The translations under genes and the position numbers were made by a program. The notes under the pieces are model-generated. The model was not told the origin of the DNA, searched no databases, and worked only from the letters and a program-made list of their open reading frames with translations. Below, piece by piece: positions 1 through 5,983 of a DNA stretch of 6,907 nt (the stretch's first letter is position 1; each line of letters starts with the position of its first letter). Source of the DNA: an uncultured Porphyromonadaceae bacterium (GTDB taxonomy: Bacteria > Bacteroidota > Bacteroidia > Bacteroidales > Muribaculaceae); assembly GCA_900555915.1 (NCBI GenBank), contig USNC01000073.1, positions 1 through 6,907 on the forward strand, read 5' to 3'.

Positions 1-42
1 CGCGTAAGATCGTCGGCAGCGTCAGATGTGTATAAGAGACAG
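1..42 (+). other. Nextera Read 1 adapter with i5 index (non-genomic)
   Basis: This is library adapter, not organism DNA. Bases 24-42 are the 19-bp Tn5 mosaic end AGATGTGTATAAGAGACAG, and 10-23 are the Nextera Read 1 primer part TCGTCGGCAGCGTC. Bases 2-9 (GCGTAAGA) sit exactly where the i5 index belongs and match, from memory, Nextera XT index S517. Genomic sequence starts at 43. The GTG that seems to open the fumarase frame uses the last adapter G (42), so it is not a real start codon. Confidence 0.98.
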
Positions 43-908
43 TGCCCACCTCGGGTAACGAAGGCGGACGCTGCTTCCGCGACCTGGAGTGGGAACAGAA
101 AATCCTCCAGATCTGCCGGGAGAGCGGTATCGGCGCCCAGTTCGGCGGCAAATACCTCGTACACGACGTGCGGGTGATCCGCGCTCCGCGCCACGCGGCG
201 TCGTGCCCCGTCGGCATCGGCGTAAGTTGCTCGGCCGACCGCAACATCAAAGCCAAAATTACCGAAGAGGGCATCTTCCTCGAACAGCTCGAGAAGAACC
301 CGGCCCGCTTCCTGCCCAAAGAGGCTCCCGCCATGTCGCCCGCCGTGGACATCGACCTGGATCAAGGCATGGACAAGGTGCGCGAAATCCTCTCCAAATA
401 TCCGATCAAAACGCGCCTGAACCTGCGCGGCACGCTCATCGTGGCCCGCGACATCGCCCACGCCCGCATCAAACAGATGCTCGATGAGGGCAAGCCGATG
501 CCCGAATATTTCAAGAAACACCCGATCTATTACGCCGGTCCGGCCAAGACGCCGCAGGGCATGGCTTCGGGTTCGTTCGGCCCCACGACGGCCGGGCGCA
601 TGGATCCCTACGTCGACCTGTTCCAGTCGCAGGGCGGTTCGCTGGTGATGGTGGCCAAGGGCAACCGCTCGCAGCAGGTGACCGACGCATGCAAGAAGCA
701 CGGCGGCTTCTACCTCGGCTCGATCGGCGGACCGGCTGCCATCCTCGCCAAAAACTCCATCAAGAATGTGGAGCTTCTTGAGTATCCCGAACTCGGAATG
801 GAGGCGATATGGAAGATCGAAGTGGAGAACTTCCCCGCTTTCATCCTTGTAGACAACAAAGGCAACGACTTCTTCAAGCAGATCAAGCCGCGCTGCCCGC
901 TTGCCTGA
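43..908 (+). CDS. fumA: Class I fumarate hydratase (Fe-S), C-terminal half; 5' end cut by adapter
   Basis: Class I fumarase interconverts fumarate and L-malate in the cytoplasm using an oxygen-sensitive [4Fe-4S] cluster. It serves the TCA cycle or, in anaerobic Bacteroidales, the reductive branch to fumarate and succinate. The fragment has 287 complete codons (from 45). It aligns by eye with E. coli FumA from about residue 267 of 548, so roughly the first half is missing, including the first two cluster cysteines. The third cluster-cysteine region is present (fragment residues 51-62, [12 protein letters not shown], Cys54; FumA Cys318), followed by [10 protein letters not shown]. The C-terminal swivel domain begins near residue 100 and keeps RDIAHA (135-140), TTAGRMD (171-177) and AKGNRSQQ (194-201), which line the active site in this family. 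The stop is 6 nt before the MFS start, suggesting co-transcription. Codon use changes near 740-770 (see findings). The family call is very secure; fumA versus fumB naming is arbitrary. Confidence 0.96.
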
Positions 909-914
909 CGCAGA

Positions 915-2231
915 ATGACATCATCCGCCAACAGCACACCATGGAAATGGATTCCCTCGCTATATATGGCCGAGGGAATCCCTTATTGTGCTGTCAACAC
1001 CCTTCCCGTGCTCTTCTACTGCGAGATGGGGATATCCATACCGCAGATCACCGCATGGACCGGACTGCTGTCGCTCCCCTGGATCATACGTCCGCTCTGG
1101 AGCCCGTTCGTCGACATATTCTCCACAAAACGGCGATGGACGCTGAGCATGCAGCTGTTCATGACCATCACTATGCTTGCCGTGGCGATGTGTCTGCCCG
1201 CCTCATTCTTCTTTGCCTCGACGCTGTCGGTATTCGCATGCATGGCTTTCTTCTCGGCCACCCACGACATTGCCGCCGACGGATTCTACATGCTCGCGCT
1301 GACAGACAAGCAGCAGGCTGACTTCGTCGGGATACGCTCCACATTCTACAAAGTGGCGACGGTGTTAGGCCAGGGAGGTCTCACATTGCTCGCCGGCTAC
1401 ATGGAGCGAAGAGGGATGGAACCATCGGGAGCATGGGCCGTGGTGTTCTACTGCCTCACCGCGATATTCCTCGCCATATGGCTATGGCACACCGCCGCAC
1501 TGCCCCGGCTCGGCAACGACCGCCCTACCGGCGGGAGCACTCCGGGCGAGATACTGCATGACTTCGCCGACACTTTCGCCACCTTCTTCAGAAAACGCCA
1601 TATCATCGCGGCGCTCTCTTTCATGCTCCTTTTCCGGTTTCCGGAAGCGATGTGCTCTAAAATGGTGGCGATTTTTCTGAAAAGTCCGGCGCATGAGGGT
1701 GGTCTCGGCCTCTCGCTGACTGAAATAGGGTTTGCCAACGGCACCGTAGGCGTCATTGCGCTTCTGGCCGGTGGCGTACTGGGCGGAATCGCTATCGGAC
1801 ACGGCGGCCTGCGACGCTGGCTGTGGCCCATGGCGTGCTCGCTGGCGCTCCCCTGCGTGGTGTATTGCCTGCTCGCCATCAGGCCCGACCTTGATTTCAG
1901 CATCGTATGCACGGCGATAGGCATCGAGCAGTTCGGCTACGGATTCGGACTCACTGCCCTGATGATGTATATGATATATTTCGCCCACGGCGAGTCTGAG
2001 ACTTCGCATTATGCCTTCTGCATTGCATTCTCCATGGCCGGCATCATGCTTCCGGGCATGGCCGCAGGCTGGATATTCGACCGGATCCGCGACTTTGAAA
2101 TAAGCGGACTGAGCGGAGGCAACCCGTTCGAGATATATTTTTGGTTCGTCATGATATGCTGCGCCGCCACATTCATAGCCTGCAGGCTCGTGAAAGGATC
2201 CATACAGGAAATGGCACGCCGCGACTCATGA
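915..2231 (+). CDS. MFS transporter, AmpG/PAT family (probable muropeptide or amino-sugar permease)
   Basis: A 438-residue inner-membrane protein of the major facilitator superfamily, closest in style to the PAT group that includes the muropeptide permease AmpG. Signs are the N-terminal PSLYMAEGIPY (residues 14-24), the PLWSPFVD loop (60-67), SATHDIAADGFYMLAL (114-129) and FVGIRSTFYK (137-146). These are typical of the Bacteroidales members usually annotated as AmpG-like. Many hydrophobic segments run through the protein (about 10-35, 45-65, 78-104, 145-161, 174-194, 230-241, 275-297, 303-322, 326-356, 366-389, 406-424), fitting 11-12 helices. A polar stretch at 198-228 fits the central cytoplasmic loop. 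The ATG at 915 is the only candidate ahead of the conserved region; it follows the fumarase stop by 6 nt and has no evident Shine-Dalgarno, as is normal in Bacteroidetes. The next gene starts 41 nt after the stop. Substrate is inferred: AmpG carries GlcNAc-anhydroMurNAc peptides, but relatives may move other solutes. Confidence 0.85.
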   Translation: MTSSANSTPWKWIPSLYMAEGIPYCAVNTLPVLFYCEMGISIPQITAWTGLLSLPWIIRPLWSPFVDIFSTKRRWTLSMQLFMTITMLAVAMCLPASFFFASTLSVFACMAFFSATHDIAADGFYMLALTDKQQADFVGIRSTFYKVATVLGQGGLTLLAGYMERRGMEPSGAWAVVFYCLTAIFLAIWLWHTAALPRLGNDRPTGGSTPGEILHDFADTFATFFRKRHIIAALSFMLLFRFPEAMCSKMVAIFLKSPAHEGGLGLSLTEIGFANGTVGVIALLAGGVLGGIAIGHGGLRRWLWPMACSLALPCVVYCLLAIRPDLDFSIVCTAIGIEQFGYGFGLTALMMYMIYFAHGESETSHYAFCIAFSMAGIMLPGMAAGWIFDRIRDFEISGLSGGNPFEIYFWFVMICCAATFIACRLVKGSIQEMARRDS

Positions 2232-2272
2232 CCTTCCGTAAGAGACATTCCATATTCAACACTGATATAATT

Positions 2273-3505
2273 ATGAAAACAACACTGACAATGGCGCTGC
2301 TTGCCTCCTCTGTCCTGACAAGCCACGCCACCTACATGGACAAATACGAGGCCAGACAGGCCGAGCCTACGATAGAGATTCCCGATTCCACCGGGTTCAA
2401 ATTCACCGATGTGAAAGTCAACAGGACAACTTCCGTCAAAGACCAGAACAAGTCTGGGACATGCTGGGCATTCTCCGGCACTTCCATGGTGGAAGACGAC
2501 GTGATGCGCAAGGGAGGTCCGGAACTCGACATTTCCGAGATGTGGACCGTGCGCAACTGCTACATCGACAAGGCTAAGAAATATATCATGACCGACGGCA
2601 AGATCAACTTCGCGCAGGGAGGCTCATTCGCCGACGTGATCTACGCCATGGACAATTACGGAGTGGTGCCCGAAGAAGTTTATGCCGGACTCAACTATGG
2701 CGAGGACAAGCATTCCCACTACGAGATGGCCAACGCGCTCGAGGCTTACCTCAACGCTATAAAGAGCAGGCCCAACAAGACCCTGACCACAGCATGGCTC
2801 CCGGGATTCGTTGCCATACTCGACGCCTATATGGGACCGGCCGTGGAGACCTTCACCTACAAGGGCAAGACCTACACGCCCCAATCCTTCGCCGAAGAGA
2901 TGAAGATAGTGCCCGGGGAGTATGTATCCTTCACCAGCTACACGCATCACCCCTTCTACAAACCGTTTGCCATGGAAATATCCGACAACTGGCTATGGTC
3001 CGAATGTATAAATGTCCCAATGGAGGAGATGAAGCAGATTGTTGACGAGGCTCTCGACAAAGGCTACACCGTCGGCTGGGCCGCCGACGTGAGCGAGAAA
3101 GGATTCAAATGGCGCAAAGGCTACGCCGTGCTCCCCGAGAAAAAGGCAAAGGAAGACATGGACAACGCCGAAGTGGCCCGCTGGACTCAGCTTTCAGATG
3201 CCGACCGCGATGCCATGCAGTATGACATCAAGGGTCCGGTGAAGGAACGCAAAGTGACTCAGGAAGACCGCCAGCGCACTTTCGAGAACAAGGAGACCAC
3301 CGACGACCACGGCATGACAATCGTGGGCTACGCCACAGACCAGGAAGGCAACCGCTACTACAAGGTGAAGAACTCCTGGGACACCAACCAGCTCTATGAC
3401 GGATATATCTACGTGTCGGAGCCTTACTTCCTCGAGAAGACCCTCGACATAATGGTCAACAAATCGGCCGTGCCCGCAGCAATCGCCAAGAAAGTCGGTC
3501 TCTGA
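2273..3505 (+). CDS. pepC: Secreted C1B cysteine peptidase (bleomycin hydrolase / aminopeptidase C family)
   Basis: A 410-residue papain-fold peptidase of MEROPS family C1, subfamily C1B. Catalytic residues are visible in order: Gln58 (oxyanion hole) and Cys64 in DQNKSGTCWAFSG (57-69), His346 in DDHGMTIVGYA (344-354), and Asn367 in KVKNSWD (364-370). The LDISEMW, NFAQGGSF and YGVVPEEVY blocks are typical of the Bacteroidales branch. I chose ATG 2273 because it opens a signal peptide: one Lys, a hydrophobic core (residues 5-15) and a likely cut after SHA (residue 19). The upstream ATG at 2141 would add 44 charged residues and overlap the MFS gene. There is no lipobox cysteine, so a soluble periplasmic or exported enzyme is expected, whereas classical PepC is cytosolic. 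It is somewhat shorter than classical PepC (about 440-450). It should trim peptides, perhaps with the adjacent MFS permease in peptide salvage, but that link rests only on the 41-nt spacing. The pepC symbol is a family label. Confidence 0.9.
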   Translation: MKTTLTMALLASSVLTSHATYMDKYEARQAEPTIEIPDSTGFKFTDVKVNRTTSVKDQNKSGTCWAFSGTSMVEDDVMRKGGPELDISEMWTVRNCYIDKAKKYIMTDGKINFAQGGSFADVIYAMDNYGVVPEEVYAGLNYGEDKHSHYEMANALEAYLNAIKSRPNKTLTTAWLPGFVAILDAYMGPAVETFTYKGKTYTPQSFAEEMKIVPGEYVSFTSYTHHPFYKPFAMEISDNWLWSECINVPMEEMKQIVDEALDKGYTVGWAADVSEKGFKWRKGYAVLPEKKAKEDMDNAEVARWTQLSDADRDAMQYDIKGPVKERKVTQEDRQRTFENKETTDDHGMTIVGYATDQEGNRYYKVKNSWDTNQLYDGYIYVSEPYFLEKTLDIMVNKSAVPAAIAKKVGL

Positions 3506-3532
3506 TAAAACCATCCCCGACTCAATCGTGTT

Positions 3533-3575
3533 GAATATATACGGGGCGTGCTTCGGCACGTCCCGGATCATATTC
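3533..3575 (+). promoter_or_regulatory. Two-tier hairpin with UUCG tetraloop between pepC and rsmA
   Basis: The inner stem is CGGGGCGTGC (3542-3551) paired with GCACGTCCCG (3556-3565), with one G-U pair, closed by the very stable C(UUCG)G loop. After a small internal loop, an outer stem GAATAT (3533-3538) pairs with ATATTC (3570-3575). The structure starts 27 nt after the pepC stop and ends 17 nt before the rsmA ATG. No T-run follows, so it is a poor intrinsic terminator by textbook rules. It may instead protect the pepC mRNA 3' end, act as a weak terminator, or affect rsmA translation. The pairing is seen directly; the role is inferred. Confidence 0.6.
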
Positions 3576-3592
3576 ATGAAATCACACTACAG

Positions 3593-4396
3593 ATGAAAGA
3601 AGTAAAGGCAAAGAAGGCTCTGGGACAACATTTCCTCACGGATATGCCCACTGCGAAGCGCATAGCCGACACAATATCCGAAAGCGAGCTCAGAGCCGCG
3701 TGCCCCGACGGACAGGCGCACGAATACGGCTCTCTTCCGGTGCTCGAGATCGGTCCGGGCATGGGAGTGCTGACCAACTTCCTTGTGGAAGCCGGACGCG
3801 ACGTGACTGCCGTCGAGATCGACACCGAGAGTGTGGAATATCTGCACCGCCACAATCCTGGACTGAAGGTGGTGGAAGGTGACTTTCTAAAACTTGACCT
3901 CAACGAGGTCATTGCGGGAGAATTCGCACTCATCGGCAACTATCCCTACAACATATCTTCGCAGATATTCTTCAAGGCCCTCGACTGCAGAGACAAGATT
4001 CCCGTGATAGCCGGTATGCTGCAGAAAGAAGTGGCCGAGCGCATATGCAGCGGCCCGGGCTCAAAGGTGTATGGAATCCTGTCGGTGCTTCTGCAGGCGT
4101 GGTATGACTGTGAGTATCTGTTCACTGTCGAGCCGGGGGTTTTCTCGCCCCCTCCCAAGGTAAGGAGCGGCGTGCTGCGTCTCGTGCGCAACGGCCGGAC
4201 TGCGCTCGGCGTTGACGAAAAGAAATTCAAGACTGTCGTAAAGACTGCGTTCGGACAGCGGCGCAAGACACTGCGCAACTCTCTATCGGGCATGATACCC
4301 GCCGGCAGTCCCCTTCTCGACGACCCTATACTGAAGGAACGTCCGGAGCGCCTGAGTGTCGAACAGTTCATCTACCTGACACAAAACATGAAATAG
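3593..4396 (+). CDS. rsmA: 16S rRNA (adenine1518-N6/adenine1519-N6)-dimethyltransferase RsmA/KsgA
   Basis: RsmA transfers four methyl groups from S-adenosylmethionine to two adjacent adenines in helix 45 of 16S rRNA, a late step in small-subunit assembly; its loss gives kasugamycin resistance. The protein is 267 residues, normal for the family. Visible motifs are KKALGQHFL (7-15), the SAM-binding LEIGPGMGVLT (51-61), acidic EID (75-77) that contacts the ribose, the catalytic-type GNYPYNIS (115-122), PGVFSPPPKVRS (181-192) and the C-terminal FGQRRKTLRN (230-239). I chose ATG 3593 because the conserved KKALGQHFL follows at once; an in-frame GTG at 3548 would add 15 residues and lie inside the upstream hairpin. 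The gene is 87 nt downstream of pepC, separated by that hairpin, and converges with the glycosyltransferase. The stop codon is built into the terminator stem. Confidence 0.97.
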   Translation: MKEVKAKKALGQHFLTDMPTAKRIADTISESELRAACPDGQAHEYGSLPVLEIGPGMGVLTNFLVEAGRDVTAVEIDTESVEYLHRHNPGLKVVEGDFLKLDLNEVIAGEFALIGNYPYNISSQIFFKALDCRDKIPVIAGMLQKEVAERICSGPGSKVYGILSVLLQAWYDCEYLFTVEPGVFSPPPKVRSGVLRLVRNGRTALGVDEKKFKTVVKTAFGQRRKTLRNSLSGMIPAGSPLLDDPILKERPERLSVEQFIYLTQNMK

Positions 4397-4431
4397 CGGA
4401 TAGCCGGGAGGCTTATCCGCTATTTTCTTTT
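4391..4431 (+). terminator. Intrinsic terminator of rsmA, overlapping its stop codon
   Basis: The arm AAATAGCGGATAGCC (4391-4405) pairs with GGC and TATCCGCTATTT (4410-4412, 4414-4425) across a GGGA loop, with one bulged T at 4413/4414. An ATTTTCTTTT run (4422-4431) follows on the plus strand. The rsmA TAG stop (4394-4396) lies within the left arm. Because the stem begins with AAA, the minus-strand copy also ends in a short TTT, so it may terminate the convergent glycosyltransferase transcript too, less strongly. Confidence 0.88.
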
Positions 4432-4449
4432 GGCTTTATTTCTTAGGCC

Positions 4450-5733
4450 TTATTTCTTCCGGGCATTGTGGATTTCAATCGCCATGTCGTAATACTTGTT
4501 CCACAATTCCACCCTTGTCTCCCAGAAATATTTCTTCCGGCTCTCCAGCACTCCTTTGGCCAGAATCTGCAGTTGGCGGGGATTGCGTACTATATCGTTA
4601 AGCCTCGCGGCAAATTCCCTGCACACCTTTCCGTAAGACATGACGGGTATGGGGATACCGCATGAATCATCCACGGTGTCGGCCATGCCGCAGTGGCTGA
4701 GGGTCATCGTGGGCACCCCCATCGACATCGCTTCCCATATCACTGTGGTGTGCCCCTCCTTAAGCGAGGTTATGATGTGAAGATGAGATCGGTTGAAGAT
4801 TCTGAATACCTCCTCCCTGTCGACTCGCCCGTGCCACTTTATGAAATGGTCGATACCATGCGCCTTCGCATAACGCTTGTGTTTCTCCTCCAAAGGCCCG
4901 TACCCTACTATATTAACTATCAATGGAGCGTTTTTGTCTACCATTGTCAGGGCTTTCAGGAGCGTATGCAGCGATTTCCTCGCATCCAGGCTTCCCACCC
5001 AAATGCACTCGATCTTGTCTGACTTGAATTTATCCTCATTGAGCGGGAAAAACTCGTCTACTCCATTTTCCGGCAGTATGTGCAGATCCCTTCTGCCTGC
5101 AATGCGCTCCACGACACTGGCATTCTCCGTATGATTCACCAGCAGGAGGTCGGTCTCTTTCAATGCCTTCCTGATACGCCGGCTGAAAGTGTACTGCAAC
5201 ACGTTGACAGTTTCCTTCACCACAATCTCCAAAGCCCCTCTGAACGAGGACGCACCGGGAAGCAGACGCATCGGCGCGCTGGATATCCCGCCGATCGGCC
5301 CCCATATATAAGGCAGCCCAAGTTGACGCAGATAGCCCGGCTCGCGGTATCCAATTGGTCCGAGATAATGTATAAGGTCGATTTTCTCTCTGGCTATGAT
5401 CTGCCTTGCAGTCTCAGCGACAAGACGGTGAAAACGTCTGTAGACGGAGTAGAACCGATAGTAGGCTAATCTGCCATTCCCTATGCGCTCGATTCTTCTC
5501 CTGATATCCTCATCAGGCAGAACTGGAACAAACTCCACATTCTCAACACGGTTAGCCTGCAGATACTTCTGCATTTTATCCACATTCCCTATACAAGTCC
5601 ATCCTTCAGACACACCATACAGCACGGTCAGGCGGTTGGTCCGGCTCATATTGACCACATAGTTCCAGGCCACGGCAAATTCCGAGCCCGCGTATGGCGA
5701 TATCTGATATGCGAAAACAAGTATATGCTTCAT
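4450..5733 (-). CDS. Glycosyltransferase, GT-B fold, GT4-like family 1
   Basis: A 427-residue retaining-type glycosyltransferase that would move a sugar from a nucleotide donor to a surface glycan at the cytoplasmic face of the inner membrane. The N-terminal acceptor half starts MKHILVFAYQ and carries SPYAGSE (12-18), the position of the GT-B glycine loop. The C-terminal donor half has WVGSLDARKS (245-254), IVGYGPLEEKH (275-285), WHGRV (300-304) and the EX7E motif (E326, E334; EGHTTVIWEAMSMG), the GT4 nucleotide-sugar signature. No transmembrane helix or signal peptide is obvious. The ATG (complement of 5731-5733) begins the first beta strand directly. It is read after rfbB on the same strand, 250 nt away. 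Arginine codons include AGG-AGA-AGA (residues 78-80) and AGA-AGG (214-215), less common in rsmA, which fits a variable glycan locus. Donor and acceptor sugars cannot be told from sequence alone. Confidence 0.9.
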   Translation of the reverse strand: MKHILVFAYQISPYAGSEFAVAWNYVVNMSRTNRLTVLYGVSEGWTCIGNVDKMQKYLQANRVENVEFVPVLPDEDIRRRIERIGNGRLAYYRFYSVYRRFHRLVAETARQIIAREKIDLIHYLGPIGYREPGYLRQLGLPYIWGPIGGISSAPMRLLPGASSFRGALEIVVKETVNVLQYTFSRRIRKALKETDLLLVNHTENASVVERIAGRRDLHILPENGVDEFFPLNEDKFKSDKIECIWVGSLDARKSLHTLLKALTMVDKNAPLIVNIVGYGPLEEKHKRYAKAHGIDHFIKWHGRVDREEVFRIFNRSHLHIITSLKEGHTTVIWEAMSMGVPTMTLSHCGMADTVDDSCGIPIPVMSYGKVCREFAARLNDIVRNPRQLQILAKGVLESRKKYFWETRVELWNKYYDMAIEIHNARKK

Positions 5734-5806
5734 GCCAATAAAATCTTAGAGGGCGTATCTTAAATGCAGTCAAATTAAGGCCTCAAGCCTGATTTTTCAC
5801 CTACCC

Positions 5807-5827
5807 CCCCGGGCTTGTAGCCCGGGG
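5807..5827. repeat. GC-rich perfect hairpin, REP-like
   Basis: CCCCGGGC (5807-5814) and GCCCGGGG (5820-5827) form a perfect 8-bp GC-only stem around a TTGTA loop (TACAA on the other strand). A run of seven C (5804-5810) leads into it. No T-tract follows on either strand. The size and form resemble repetitive extragenic palindromes mobilised by TnpA-REP (RAYT) transposases, but only one copy is visible and no transposase is present, so the class is a guess. Confidence 0.55.
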
Positions 5828-5872
5828 CCTGCTGATACTCGGTCAGTAAGTCCCCGAGGGATGCCTTGTTAT

Positions 5873-5882
5873 AGGTCGACCT
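5873..5882. repeat. 10-bp perfect palindrome
   Basis: AGGTCGACCT equals its own reverse complement. It lies in the loop of the possible CGAGGG/CCCTCG stem (5855-5860 with 5883-5888). It could be a dimeric protein-binding site or a hairpin part. Its length is only modestly unlikely by chance. Confidence 0.4.
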
Positions 5883-5914
5883 CCCTCGCGCACTTTAAGG
5901 TGTTGCACATAAAC

Positions 5915-5952
5915 TAACCTCATAACCTCATAACCTCATAACCTCATAACCT
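5915..5952. repeat. 8-bp tandem repeat (TAACCTCA), 4.75 copies
   Basis: Four exact copies of TAACCTCA (5915-5922, 5923-5930, 5931-5938, 5939-5946) are followed by a partial TAACCT (5947-5952). On the rfbB transcript strand the unit reads TGAGGTTA. The array lies about 30 nt past the rfbB stop and joins the inverted repeat by one base. Perfect identity points to recent slippage and a length-variable locus. It is too short-period for a CRISPR and encodes nothing evident. Confidence 0.92.
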
Positions 5953-5979
5953 TCAAGTTGAGCGACAGCGAAACTTGAA
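5952..5979 (-). terminator. Inverted repeat just after rfbB stop (possible terminator)
   Basis: TTCAAGTT (5952-5959) and AACTTGAA (5972-5979) form a perfect 8-bp stem around a 12-nt loop (GAGCGACAGCGA on the plus strand). It begins 4 nt past the rfbB TGA (5984-5986), where a terminator would be expected. On the minus strand it is followed by GGTTATGAGG, not a T-run, so intrinsic termination would be weak. It may be an mRNA 3'-end stabiliser or part of a dispersed repeat. The pairing is certain; the role is not. Confidence 0.5.
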
Positions 5980-5983
5980 TTAT

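Larger units (their letters stand above)
5734..5983. other. Gene-free structured spacer between rfbB and glycosyltransferase
   Basis: This 250-nt spacer has no convincing reading frame. It holds several structures, listed separately where strong: a GC-rich hairpin (5807-5827), a palindrome (5873-5882), an 8-bp tandem array (5915-5952) and an inverted repeat (5952-5979). A further possible long-range stem is CGAGGG (5855-5860) with CCCTCG (5883-5888), enclosing the palindrome. I found no good match to the Bacteroidetes promoter consensus (TAnnTTTG at -7) ahead of the glycosyltransferase; TTAATTTG read on the minus strand (5770-5777) is one base off and lacks a clear -33 TTTG. Confidence 0.7.

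Noticed and set aside
24..42. Tn5 mosaic ends as a natural transposon (with 6857-6875)
   Set aside because: They are joined to Nextera primer and index sequence at the outer side, so they are library adapter, not a mobile element.
809..1321. 170-codon plus-strand frame spanning the fumarase end and MFS start
   Set aside because: Out of frame with both well-supported genes; His/Arg-rich composition is typical of a shifted frame.
1448..2009. Two minus-strand open frames of 158 and 175 codons inside the MFS gene
   Set aside because: Low-complexity, charged translations with no known motif; shadows of a GC-rich membrane-protein gene.
2141..2272. ATG at 2141 as start of the C1B peptidase
   Set aside because: It would overlap the MFS gene by 91 nt and bury the signal peptide behind 44 polar residues; ATG 2273 is better.
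3548..3592. GTG at 3548 as start of rsmA
   Set aside because: It lies within the UUCG hairpin and adds 15 residues not typical of RsmA; ATG 3593 starts directly at the conserved N-terminus.
5765..5780. Minus-strand TTAATTTG as a Bacteroidetes promoter for the glycosyltransferase
   Set aside because: One mismatch from TAnnTTTG and no clear -33 TTTG; too weak to list as a feature.
5915..5952. Tandem array as a CRISPR
   Set aside because: The units are 8 bp and directly abutting, with no spacers, and no cas gene is present.
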